From: Buttiauxella agrestis ATCC 33320
GTDB taxonomy: Bacteria; Pseudomonadota; Gammaproteobacteria; Enterobacterales; Enterobacteriaceae
NCBI RefSeq assembly: GCF_000735355.1
Contig: NZ_JMPI01000073.1
Location: 1-64,000, forward strand
Direction of reading: 5' to 3'
DNA length: 64,000 bases
Below, in pieces: positions 53,865-64,000 of the stretch. The position numbers and the translations under genes are program-made. Numbering within the stretch: position 1 is the stretch's first letter; every line of letters begins with the position of its first letter. The notes under the pieces are model-generated. The model did no database searches and was not told the origin of the DNA. It saw only the letters and a list, made by a program, of their open reading frames with translations.

Positions 53865-54308
53865 ATGTTAAAAAATCTATTAACCGCAGAGGTCATTCAG
53901 GTCGTTGAGCAGGCTAAAGACTGGCGCGACGCCGTAGCTATTTCGTGTCACCCGTTGATTGAAAACGGCTCGATTGAACCACGTTATGTCGAAGCTATTT
54001 ATCGCTCGCATGAAGCTATCGGCCCGTATTACGTGGTAGGTCCAGGCATTGCGATGCCACATGCGCGTCCAGAAGAGGGCGCAAATAAACTGGCGCTGGC
54101 GCTGACCCTGATTACCTCAGGCGTGAATTTTGATGCCGATGAAAACGATCCGGTAAAACTGTTGATTGTGTTGGCCGCAACCGACAGCACCAGCCACATC
54201 GAAGCGATTTCTCAGCTCGCTCAGCTATTCGATAACGAACAAGACATTCAGGCCATTTTGACGGCCAAAACATCGCAAGACATTTTGTCCGTCATTGCGC
54301 GCTATTAG
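53865..54308 (+). CDS. PTS EIIA component (fructose/mannitol/ascorbate type)
   Basis: 147 residues. EIIA type 2 fold with the phospho-histidine H66 in GPGIAMPHARPEEG. First gene of a three-gene PTS with separate A, B and C proteins. Its TAG stop includes the first base of the MITE-like element that follows, so the original stop was probably TAA. Confidence 0.9.
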   Translation: MLKNLLTAEVIQVVEQAKDWRDAVAISCHPLIENGSIEPRYVEAIYRSHEAIGPYYVVGPGIAMPHARPEEGANKLALALTLITSGVNFDADENDPVKLLIVLAATDSTSHIEAISQLAQLFDNEQDIQAILTAKTSQDILSVIARY

Positions 54309-54450
54309 AGCCTGCCCAGTAGGCGTAATTGTTGCAGACCGTTTGGGATCGGACTGCGCGGAAAAACCGCAGCGTACACGTAGTACGTGAGGATTTTGAG
54401 CACAGCCCAAGACCAAACGAACAAATAAAATAGCCTAATGGGATAGGCTC
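54308..54450. mobile_element. MITE-like palindromic element inserted between EIIA and EIIB
   Basis: 143 bases with imperfect inverted ends GAGCCTGCCCAGTAGGC and GAGCCTATCCCATTAGGC (right end read in reverse complement). It is flanked by TTA on both sides, as expected for a 3-bp target duplication. The middle holds an inner palindrome CACGTAGTACGTG. No ORF. Without it and one TTA, the EIIA frame reads into TAA and EIIB follows about 20 bases later. I do not know a name for this family. Confidence 0.8.
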
Positions 54451-54468
54451 TTAATCCAGGGGAAAATT

Positions 54469-54756
54469 ATGAAAATCACAGTGGTATGCGGTAACGGTTT
54501 AGGCACCAGTCTGATGATGGAAATGAGCATTAAAACCATCCTGAAAGATCTCGGCGTGAGCGCGGATGTTGACCATGTTGATCTTGGTTCAGCCAAAGGT
54601 ACGCCTAGCGATATTTTTGTCGGCACCAAAGACATTGCCGAGCAATTAGTCGCACAGTCCGTCGGCGGCAAAATCGTCGCACTGGACAATATGATCGATA
54701 AGAAAGCCATGAAAGAACGTTTGTCCGTGGCATTAACCGAGTTAGGCGCACTGTAA
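54469..54756 (+). CDS. PTS EIIB component (UlaB/lactose-type Rossmann)
   Basis: 95 residues. The phosphocysteine is C7 in VVCGNGLGTSLM, the signature of EIIB type 2/UlaB. It transfers phosphate from EIIA to the sugar carried by the next gene's product. CAGGGG precedes the ATG. Now about 160 bases from EIIA because of the insertion. Confidence 0.92.
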   Translation: MKITVVCGNGLGTSLMMEMSIKTILKDLGVSADVDHVDLGSAKGTPSDIFVGTKDIAEQLVAQSVGGKIVALDNMIDKKAMKERLSVALTELGAL

Positions 54757-54768
54757 GCAGGGGTCGAT

Positions 54769-56025
54769 ATGGATTTCTTTCGTTTTTTGATGAGCGATGT
54801 GCTTTCCGAACCGGCAGTGCTGGTTGGTTTAATCGCTTTGATTGGTTTGATTGCACAGAAAAAACCGGTCACAGAATGTATCAAAGGCACCGTCAAAACC
54901 ATTATGGGTTTTGTGATTTTAGGTGCCGGTGCTGGCCTGGTCGTGTCTTCGCTGGGTGATTTCGCCAATATATTCCAGCACGCCTTTGGTATTCAGGGCG
55001 TGGTGCCGAACAACGAAGCTATTGTTTCCGTCGCACAAAAAAGCTTCGGTAAAGAGATGGCGATGATCATGTTCTTCGCCATGGTTATCAACATCTTGAT
55101 TGCCCGCTTCACGCCATGGAAATTTATCTTCCTGACCGGTCATCACACGTTGTTTATGTCGATGATGGTGGCGGTGATTCTGGCAACGGCTGGCATGACT
55201 GGCGTAACGCTGATTGCTGTTGGCTCGCTGGTTGTCGGTGTGGCGATGGTCTTTTTCCCGGCCATTGCACACCCTTACATGAAGCAAGTTACCGGTTCTG
55301 ACGACGTGGCAATCGGCCACTTCTCGACATTATCTTATGTGTTGGCGGGTTTCATCGGCAGCAAATTTGGTAATAAAGAACACTCGACTGAAGACATGAA
55401 TGTGCCGAAAAGTCTGCTGTTCTTGCGTGATACACCAGTCGCTATCTCCTTTACCATGAGCATTATCTTCCTCGTGACGTGCCTGTTTGCGGGCGCTGAC
55501 GTGGTGAAAGAGCTGAGCGGTGGTAAAAACTGGTTCATGTTCTCAATCATGCAATCCATTACCTTTGCGGCTGGCGTGTACATCATTCTGCAAGGTGTGC
55601 GCATGGTAATTGCGGAAATCGTTCCAGCGTTCAAAGGTATTTCCGACAAGTTGGTGCCGAACGCGAAGCCAGCGCTCGATTGCCCGGTCGTGTTCCCGTA
55701 TGCACCTAATGCTGTACTGGTTGGCTTCCTGAGCAGCTTTGCGGCAGGTTTAATCGGTATGTTCGCGCTGTATCTGCTGAACATGACCGTGATTATCCCA
55801 GGCGTGGTGCCGCACTTCTTCGTCGGTGCAGCCGCTGGCGTATTCGGTAACGCAACCGGTGGGCGTCGTGGCGCGATTCTGGGGGCGTTTGCGCAGGGCT
55901 TGCTGATTACCTTCCTGCCAGTGTTCTTGCTGCCAGTGCTGGGCGATATCGGTTTTGCTAACACCACTTTCAGTGATGCCGACTTTGGTGCGCTGGGGAT
56001 TCTGTTAGGGATTATCGTTCGCTAA
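54769..56025 (+). CDS. PTS EIIC component, ascorbate (UlaA/SgaT) family
   Basis: 418 residues, about 11 membrane segments. It carries FVILGAGAGLVVSSLG, NEAIVSVAQKSFGKEMAMIMFFAMVINILIARFTPWKFIFLTGHH and GNATGGRRGA, typical of the SgaT/UlaA EIIC family. It is shorter than E. coli UlaA (465). The LacI-type regulator and the lack of ula catabolic genes suggest a substrate other than ascorbate, such as a pentitol or sugar acid. Confidence 0.9.
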   Translation: MDFFRFLMSDVLSEPAVLVGLIALIGLIAQKKPVTECIKGTVKTIMGFVILGAGAGLVVSSLGDFANIFQHAFGIQGVVPNNEAIVSVAQKSFGKEMAMIMFFAMVINILIARFTPWKFIFLTGHHTLFMSMMVAVILATAGMTGVTLIAVGSLVVGVAMVFFPAIAHPYMKQVTGSDDVAIGHFSTLSYVLAGFIGSKFGNKEHSTEDMNVPKSLLFLRDTPVAISFTMSIIFLVTCLFAGADVVKELSGGKNWFMFSIMQSITFAAGVYIILQGVRMVIAEIVPAFKGISDKLVPNAKPALDCPVVFPYAPNAVLVGFLSSFAAGLIGMFALYLLNMTVIIPGVVPHFFVGAAAGVFGNATGGRRGAILGAFAQGLLITFLPVFLLPVLGDIGFANTTFSDADFGALGILLGIIVR

Positions 56026-56052
56026 TCTTTGAGTTAACAAATCAGTAGTAGA

Positions 56053-56087
56053 AAAGGTTCACGCTAATTTGCGGTGAACCTTTTTTT
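56053..56087 (+). terminator. Terminator of the PTS operon
   Basis: AAAGGTTCAC and GTGAACCTTT with an 11-base loop, then TTTT. Strong. Confidence 0.93.
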
Positions 56088-56197
56088 ATGTCATTCCACC
56101 CTGGAATATAAATTCCGCTTACCATTTTCAGACATACATGCCTTTATTGAATGGGCAATCGTTGTAATCTTTATACTTTGTATTCATAAGGATTTGA

Positions 56198-57367
56198 ATG
56201 ATGTCTGTTTATCATGTCTCCACCAGAATAAGTTCGAATGTACCTGCAAGTGAAATTCTTTATGATTTGTGTATTTATCGGATGGATTCGGAAAAAAGAA
56301 AACATTCCATTGTGGATGTAAAGCAACAAGCGCTTCTCACTAATTATGAAACACAATCTCATGCAACAGAAAACATCAGCGAACCCATTTCAACCATTTA
56401 TATTATGGAGGTAATGCTTTACCGGAAAACCATGCTTAAAACTTTATGCGTTTCACCTCAACCATTCACAAAAATGTATACGTTAGAAGAGTTCGCATCA
56501 GGTAAAGCCTGGTCATCGATTAAGCGTGAAAACCCCTGTTATTTTCAATCGACGGGAATGACGAAGCTTGAAAGTAAAGGGGATAATATTGCCGTTATAA
56601 ACATATCCAGACCGGAACGGCCTTTTATTGCAAAGGATTATCCGATTGGCAGTTCGCAGGATCCTTTTGAAAAAACACTTATCGAGCAGCAAATAACCAG
56701 ACGATTTAATCAGGTTGATTACCCAAACCAGTTCAATGCGAGTTTGTGTGGCCCTGCGGCATTTTTTTACTGCCTGCAGAAAGATCGGCCCGATGTGTAT
56801 ACACAAGCTGCACAGGAGTTGTGGAGAATTGGGAAAACTAAAATTGGTCAGCTTGAGATAACGCCGAGTGATGGTTGCCGTCATCCGACGGGTCATTTAT
56901 ATGGTGATATATCTGGCCTCGACTGGATGACACTTGCCGGGCTGAGAGACTCGGAAAATAAAGTGTTGAGTTTTGACAACCTCGATTCTCCACTGGCCGG
57001 TATAACATTATGGGGCACACTGACAGAATGGTTTGAGAAAGCGGGATATGAAAAAGTATTCAGTAACGTCGGAATAACCCAAGCAAGAATTCAGGGGGTT
57101 AATGAATTAAATGAATATATACAGAAAGGTTATAAAGTGGTTTCACTTATTAATGACAGTTTATTAAAGGGTAGTTCATCTGAACGAACAACATACCCTA
57201 CGCATTGGATTGTCTGGGATGGGCCAGTAACACAGGCAACTGATAGAACTGTGCATTTGAAATTATTTTCCTGGGGGTATATGTCTGATCAGATAAAACC
57301 AGGAAATGACATTTTCTTTTTCATTAAAAGATTTTTTGGAGGGGTGGTTTTTAAACCACTAAAATAA
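56198..57367 (+). CDS. Papain-like cysteine-protease-fold protein, candidate secreted toxin
   Basis: 389 residues, no signal peptide, no membrane helix. The first 170 residues are not recognised. From about 175 there is a Cys/His hydrolase-like region: NASLCGPAAFFYCL with C184 at the start of a helix, and THWIVWDGP with H336 and an acidic residue at 341. This is the order and context of papain-like, C39- or NlpC-type enzymes. The unit is AT-rich and lies between core genes. Two bases after it is a lipoprotein gene, the layout of a periplasm-acting effector and its immunity protein. AAGGA precedes two adjacent ATGs. No VgrG, PAAR or Rhs part is present. Function inferred only. Confidence 0.6.
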   Translation: MMSVYHVSTRISSNVPASEILYDLCIYRMDSEKRKHSIVDVKQQALLTNYETQSHATENISEPISTIYIMEVMLYRKTMLKTLCVSPQPFTKMYTLEEFASGKAWSSIKRENPCYFQSTGMTKLESKGDNIAVINISRPERPFIAKDYPIGSSQDPFEKTLIEQQITRRFNQVDYPNQFNASLCGPAAFFYCLQKDRPDVYTQAAQELWRIGKTKIGQLEITPSDGCRHPTGHLYGDISGLDWMTLAGLRDSENKVLSFDNLDSPLAGITLWGTLTEWFEKAGYEKVFSNVGITQARIQGVNELNEYIQKGYKVVSLINDSLLKGSSSERTTYPTHWIVWDGPVTQATDRTVHLKLFSWGYMSDQIKPGNDIFFFIKRFFGGVVFKPLK

Positions 57368-57369
57368 AA

Positions 57370-57792
57370 ATGTCAAAGCTGCACTTGATTTTTGTTCCAT
57401 GTTTTTTTTGCTTATCTGCATGTACTTTTTTAAGCCCAAAAGCAGAGTTCATTCCTGAAAATGAAGTATTAAAACAAGCAACGGTGAATACTCCATATCG
57501 TTTTAAAATTGATATTCTTGGAGGGCCTGTTTTTAGAGGAGTAGATAGAAAGGCTGGATCTATTATACCTGCTGATTCTGGTATTTCAGTACGCTACTGC
57601 CAATTACCTGAGGAAGAAATAAAAGATATGAAGCCGATGGATAGTAATAATTATAACTGTGTAGAGTTATACGGCACCCCAACAAAACCGGGACTACTGA
57701 AAATCAACATCAGCAGCGGCATGTATGGGCATATGTTCGCACCTGGCAGTTATTTCAGTAAAGACTATACGTTGACAGTGGTTAACCCCTGA
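57370..57792 (+). CDS. Small lipoprotein, candidate immunity protein
   Basis: 140 residues. Lipobox FCLSAC with the cysteine at 18. The mature domain is about 120 residues, beta-rich with several cysteines (RYCQLPEEE, NYNCVELYG), ending SKDYTLTVVNP. Stop of the upstream gene and start here are two bases apart, so they are co-expressed. Size and lipid anchor fit a periplasmic immunity protein. No family recognised. Confidence 0.55.
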   Translation: MSKLHLIFVPCFFCLSACTFLSPKAEFIPENEVLKQATVNTPYRFKIDILGGPVFRGVDRKAGSIIPADSGISVRYCQLPEEEIKDMKPMDSNNYNCVELYGTPTKPGLLKINISSGMYGHMFAPGSYFSKDYTLTVVNP

Positions 57793-57809
57793 ATATAGCT
57801 CTTATCCAG

Positions 57810-57832
57810 CCCTCTCCCGAAGTGAGAGAGGG
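57810..57832. terminator. Hairpin between the lipoprotein gene and phoU
   Basis: CCCTCTC and GAGAGGG arms. Similar to the GC-rich palindrome at 17470-17490. No clear T-run. Confidence 0.45.
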
Positions 57833-57840
57833 CCGATAAA

Positions 57841-58566
57841 TCACTCTTTCGGGTCTTTACCCGCCAGCAGTTTATCCAGTTCGTCGCCGCCGACATGACG
57901 GAAGTCCTGCCCTTTAACGAAGTAGAAAATAAACTCGCAGATGTTCTGGCAACGGTCGCCGATACGCTCGATAGAACGCGCACAGAACAGCGCAGTCAAC
58001 ACGCTTGGAATAGTGCGCGAGTCTTCCATCATATAAGTCATCAACTGACGCACGATGCCTTCATATTCCTGGTCAACTTTCTTATCTTCGCGATAAATAC
58101 GCACCGCCTCGTCGAGATCCATACGCGCAAACGCATCCAGTACGTCATGCAGCATTTGCACGGTGTGACGGCCTAATGACTCGAGGCTAACCAGCAGCGG
58201 CTGGTGCTGGTGGGAGAATTTCTCCAGCGCCGTGCGGCAGATTTTATCCGCGACATCACCGATACGTTCCAGCTCAGAAATCGTTTTGATGATAGCCATC
58301 ACCAGGCGCAGGTCGCTGGCGGTTGGCTGCCGTTTAGCGATGATGCGCACGCAGGCTTCATCGATCGCCACTTCCATCATGTTAACTTTCTGGTCGCCTT
58401 CGATGACGCGCTTTGCCAGCTCGCCATCTTGATTGTGCATGGCAGTGATCGCATCAGAAAGCTGTTGCTCCACCAGCCCACCCATGGTCATGACCTGGGT
58501 GCGGATATATTCCAGCTCGGCGTTAAACTGGCCGGAAATGTGTTTGTTGAGATTGAGGCTATCCAT
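57841..58566 (-). CDS. phoU: Phosphate signalling protein PhoU
   Basis: 241 residues, as in E. coli. Two three-helix bundles with metal-binding E/D motifs ([14 protein letters not shown] and [14 protein letters not shown]). It links the Pst transporter to PhoR so that the Pho regulon stays off when phosphate is plentiful. Last gene of pstSCAB-phoU. Confidence 0.98.
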   Translation of the reverse strand: MDSLNLNKHISGQFNAELEYIRTQVMTMGGLVEQQLSDAITAMHNQDGELAKRVIEGDQKVNMMEVAIDEACVRIIAKRQPTASDLRLVMAIIKTISELERIGDVADKICRTALEKFSHQHQPLLVSLESLGRHTVQMLHDVLDAFARMDLDEAVRIYREDKKVDQEYEGIVRQLMTYMMEDSRTIPSVLTALFCARSIERIGDRCQNICEFIFYFVKGQDFRHVGGDELDKLLAGKDPKE

Positions 58567-58580
58567 TGTATTCTCCCGGA

Positions 58581-61254
<2,674 letters not shown>

Positions 61255-61289
61255 TTACTCTTTAAGTTTAAATACATTTCTTACAACAT

Positions 61290-61362
61290 GTCGGATGTCG
61301 CTTACGCTAATCCGACCTACGAAAAGCAGTTGTAAGGCGGATAAGCATTCACGCCATCCGCC
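61290..61362. repeat. Pair of REP palindromes (BIME) between pstS and pstC
   Basis: GTCGGATGTCGCTTACGCTAATCCGAC-type palindrome at 61290-61315 and GGCGGATAAGC...GCCATCCGCC at 61337-61362, about 20 bases apart. Such elements reduce downstream mRNA level and explain higher pstS than pstC expression in E. coli. Confidence 0.88.
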
Positions 61363-61373
61363 ATTTTCATTAA

Positions 61374-62414
61374 TTAATAAAGCGCCTTACCGGAGCTGTC
61401 TTTCACGTTGGTCTTCCATGCTGCACGAACTTGTTCAACCACAGCGTCTGGCAGGGCAGCGTAATCCAGGTCACTCGCCTGTTTTGCACCGTCTTTGTAA
61501 GCCCAGTCGAAGAACTTCAGCACTTCAGCGCCTTGCTCTGGGTTTTTCTGCTCTTTGTGAACCAGAATGAAGGTGGTAGACGTGATTGGCCAAGCGCTGT
61601 CACCTTTCTGATTTGTCAGATCCTGAGCGAATGATTTGCTCCAGTCTGCACCTTTTGCAGCATTTGCAAAGTTCTCTTCAGAAGGCGCTACTGGCTTACC
61701 ATCAGCTGAAACCAGTTTGGTATAAGCGAGGTTGTTTTGCTTAGCGTAAGCGTATTCAACATAACCGATTGAACCTGGCAGACGCTGAACAAACGCGGCG
61801 ATACCGTCGTTGCCTTTACCGCCCAGACCCGTCGGCCAGTTTACCGTTGAGCCTGCACCGATTTTAGTTTTCCACTCTTCGTTCACTTTCGCCAGGTAGC
61901 TGGTGAAGACGAAGGAAGTACCGGAACCGTCAGCACGACGCACAACCGCAATATTCTGCTGTGGCAGTTTCATGCCTGGGTTGAGTTTAGCGATAGCTTC
62001 GTCATCCCATTTTTTGATTTTACCCAGGTAGATGTCACCCAGGGTTTTACCGTCGAGCACCAGCTCGCCGGATTTCACGCCTGGCAAGTTGACCGCCAGA
62101 ACAACACCGCCGATGACAGTCGGGAACTGGAACAAACCTTCTTGTTGCAGCTTTTCATCAGACAATGGCGCGTCAGATGCGCCGAAATCCACGGTGTGAG
62201 CAATAATTTGTTTAACGCCACCGGAGGAGCCGATACCCTGGTAATTCACTTTGTTACCAGTTGATTTATTGTAAGTATCTGCCCATTTGGCATACACCGG
62301 CGCAGGGAAGGTTGCACCAGCGCCAGTCAGGCTTGCAGCAGCAAACGCGCCGAAAGCACTCAGGGATAAGGTCGCGGCGACAACAGTTGCGACAGTGGTA
62401 CGCATAACTTTCAT
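61374..62414 (-). CDS. pstS: Phosphate-binding periplasmic protein PstS
   Basis: 346 residues, as in E. coli. Signal peptide 1-25 ([22 protein letters not shown]). The mature protein starts [18 protein letters not shown]; phosphate contacts lie in [20 protein letters not shown] and [12 protein letters not shown]. First gene of the operon, driven by the double Pho box. Confidence 0.98.
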   Translation of the reverse strand: MKVMRTTVATVVAATLSLSAFGAFAAASLTGAGATFPAPVYAKWADTYNKSTGNKVNYQGIGSSGGVKQIIAHTVDFGASDAPLSDEKLQQEGLFQFPTVIGGVVLAVNLPGVKSGELVLDGKTLGDIYLGKIKKWDDEAIAKLNPGMKLPQQNIAVVRRADGSGTSFVFTSYLAKVNEEWKTKIGAGSTVNWPTGLGGKGNDGIAAFVQRLPGSIGYVEYAYAKQNNLAYTKLVSADGKPVAPSEENFANAAKGADWSKSFAQDLTNQKGDSAWPITSTTFILVHKEQKNPEQGAEVLKFFDWAYKDGAKQASDLDYAALPDAVVEQVRAAWKTNVKDSSGKALY

Positions 62415-62482
62415 AATGTCTCCTGCAGAGGTGAACGTAAATCGTTGTTTAGTGGTTGCAGGATAGAAAATAGGACAGTTTG

Positions 62483-62522
62483 GTGACATTTAAATGTACG
62501 AATTATGACAGTTTTATGACAG
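62483..62522 (-). promoter_or_regulatory. Two tandem Pho boxes upstream of pstS
   Basis: Minus strand: CTGTCATAAAACTGTCAT (62522-62505), almost the consensus, then a second box TCGTACATTTAAATGTCA (62501-62484). PhoB binds the same double site in E. coli pstS. It stands about 70-110 bases before the ATG. Confidence 0.93.
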
Positions 62523-62554
62523 GCCGCTTTGGGGCATATTTCCAGCTGTCATAC

Positions 62555-63310
62555 TCAGGATTCTGAGTGTTCAATTCGTTTCAGTAGCTCGTCCTGTTCG
62601 TCGCGGCTCAGGTAGCGCGATTCCCCCAGCGGTAGCCCTTCCAGATGGATATTCATAATGCGGATACGTTCAAGTCGGGTCACTTCATAGCCGAAATATT
62701 TGCACATTCGGCGAATCTGGCGATTCAATCCCTGAACTAAAGTAATACGAAATATCTGGTCCGATTCTTTCGTCGCCTTACATGGTTTTGTCACCGTACC
62801 CAGTATAGGAACACCCGCGCATAAACCCGTAATAAACTCCTCAGTCACCGGCTTATTGACGCTAACCACATACTCTTTTTCGTGATTGTTGCCCGCGCGC
62901 AGAATTTTATTAACCACATCACCGTGATTGGTCAGCAAAATGAGCCCCTGCGAATCTTTATCCAGACGCCCTATCGGGGAAATACGTTGGTCGCCGTTAA
63001 TAAGAGCGCTGATATTCCCTCGCACGCTCTTTTTCATCGTGGTGATGATGCCAACAGGCTTATTCAACGCGATCAACACCAGGCCGTTGTCATCTCTCGG
63101 CTCAATAAGCTGGTCATTCACTTTCACCACATCGCCAGCCAAGACTTGAGCACCAAAACCGACCTGCCTGCCGTTAATAAAAACACAGCCCTGTTCGACG
63201 TAGCGATCGGCTTCACGGCGAGAGCAGATACCGCTATCGCTAATGTATTTATTAATTCGTACCGGGGAATCGATGGGCATTTTACGGCGCGTCTCATTCA
63301 TATTTTGCAT
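62555..63310 (-). CDS. RluF/RsuA-family 23S rRNA pseudouridine synthase
   Basis: About 251 residues from the ATG at 63310; ATGs at 63301 and 63280 are alternatives. S4 RNA-binding domain [25 protein letters not shown], then the catalytic aspartate in [15 protein letters not shown], and [23 protein letters not shown]. Closest to E. coli RluF (U2604), but without its long basic tail and far from the E. coli rluF locus; it may be a paralogue. Separated from pstS by the Pho boxes' region. Confidence 0.85.
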   Translation of the reverse strand: MQNMNETRRKMPIDSPVRINKYISDSGICSRREADRYVEQGCVFINGRQVGFGAQVLAGDVVKVNDQLIEPRDDNGLVLIALNKPVGIITTMKKSVRGNISALINGDQRISPIGRLDKDSQGLILLTNHGDVVNKILRAGNNHEKEYVVSVNKPVTEEFITGLCAGVPILGTVTKPCKATKESDQIFRITLVQGLNRQIRRMCKYFGYEVTRLERIRIMNIHLEGLPLGESRYLSRDEQDELLKRIEHSES

Positions 63311-63599
63311 AATTACCATCAACTCATTACTTAAAGAAATGTGACGCACGTCACATACATTACCCGTTAGGGGTAGATTACACACAAAAAATTGAGATTA
63401 ATCACAAATAAAAGTGAAACACAGGTTCATTATCAACGAATAGTGTGATCTACATAACAAAAACAAGTCCAGGATGGGCCAAACCAGAATCCTCGACGTC
63501 TTCTGAAGCGCCGCTGATTTTTATCTCCTCTGAATTATTTATTTGCCTGCTGCCTTGCAGCGGTCAGGCCACTTATTGCTTGTAAAACGGGGAATCATT

Positions 63600-64000
63600 A
63601 TGCGCAAAACAGGCCACAAGCGCTGGTTTATGCTGTCACTGGTGACATTAGGCACCATTCTTTGCTATTTAACCCGAAATACTATTTCTGCCGCAGCGCC
63701 AACATTACAGAGCGATCTGCACATTACCACCCAGCAATATTCTTACATTATTGCGACATTCTCGGCCTGCTACACCATTGCACAACCTATTGCCGGTTAT
63801 CTGCTTGATACATTGGGTACAAAGGTGGGTTACACCATTTTCGGCCTGATGTGGGGCGTGTTCTGCATTGGCGCGTCATTCGCGACTGGCTGGAAAGGTC
63901 TGGCAATGTTCCGTGGCCTCGGCGGTTTCGCTGAAAGTGCGATGATACCTGCTGGTTTGAAATCAGTAACTGAATGGTTCCCGGATACTGAACGTTCGGT
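63600..64000 (+). CDS. MFS transporter, hexuronate (ExuT-like) family, N-terminal part (runs off window)
   Basis: The first 133 codons are present. ATG at 63600 after GGGGAA. The protein begins MRKTGHKRWFMLSLVTLGTI and includes LCYLTRNTISAAAPTLQSDL and GYLLDTLGTKVGYTIFG; MIPAGLKSVTEWFPDTERS is the ACS-family motif that closely matches E. coli ExuT. It is therefore likely a hexuronate or related sugar-acid importer. The rest lies beyond the right edge. Confidence 0.85.
   Translation, partial: MRKTGHKRWFMLSLVTLGTILCYLTRNTISAAAPTLQSDLHITTQQYSYIIATFSACYTIAQPIAGYLLDTLGTKVGYTIFGLMWGVFCIGASFATGWKGLAMFRGLGGFAESAMIPAGLKSVTEWFPDTERS

Overview
The window is chromosomal DNA from a member of the Enterobacteriaceae. 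Nearly every housekeeping gene matches its Escherichia coli counterpart closely in length and order, but the strain is not E. coli. It carries ramR-romA-ramA, aglAB (alpha-glucoside PTS), an unfamiliar amino-acid ABC transporter and other inserted genes. Kluyvera, Buttiauxella, Lelliottia, Enterobacter or a relative would fit; I cannot settle the genus by eye.

Layout. (1) 1-5500: yhjX (partial), yhjY, tag-yiaC, bisC and yiaD in the E. coli order. (2) 5500-7600: two unrecognised envelope genes, then a tisB/IstR SOS toxin-antitoxin locus (LexA box, antisense sRNA, 29-residue toxin) and a DUF6404-like gene. (3) 7844-15140: emrD; a polar amino-acid ABC transporter with an ARG-box-like site and an ERIC element inside the operon; an MFS transporter plus BNR-propeller protein plus AraC regulator, which looks like an uncharacterised sugar or uronate system. 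(4) 15236-17425: a D-serine locus in which one deletion has fused the 3' remnants of dsdC and dsdX and removed their shared promoter, leaving dsdA whole. (5) 17522-21467: aglB, aglA and yidP. (6) 21487-27474: yidE, ibpB, ibpA (both with ROSE-like leader hairpins), yidQ, yidR, cbrA. (7) 27537-34012: the D-galactonate operon dgoRKADT with its operator, then yidA and yidB. (8) 34121-44618: the replication and translation core gyrB-recF-dnaN-dnaA divergent from rpmH-rnpA-yidD-yidC-mnmE. (9) 44670-52520: LysR/metallo-hydrolase pair, yieE-chrR, the ramR/romA-ramA multidrug regulator locus lying between chrR and adeP, then adeP and yieH. (10) 52560-56025: a LacI regulator divergent from an ascorbate-type PTS, with three operator copies between them and a 143-bp MITE-like element inserted at the EIIA stop codon. 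(11) 56198-57792: an AT-rich two-gene unit, a papain-like Cys/His protein followed by a small lipoprotein, which reads like an orphan toxin-immunity pair. (12) 57841-64000: phoU-pstBACS with two Pho boxes, an RluF-like pseudouridine synthase and the start of a hexuronate-type MFS gene.

Three ERIC elements, several REP palindromes and one MITE-like repeat sit in the gaps. Regulatory sites were identified by reading the sequence, not by a search: YpdB, LexA, ArgR, CreB, DgoR, sigma-32, DnaA, RamR, PurR, LacI-type and PhoB. The most unusual material is the 56-58 kb pair, the BNR/MFS/AraC cluster, the dsdC-dsdX deletion, the tisB/IstR locus and the MITE-like insertion.
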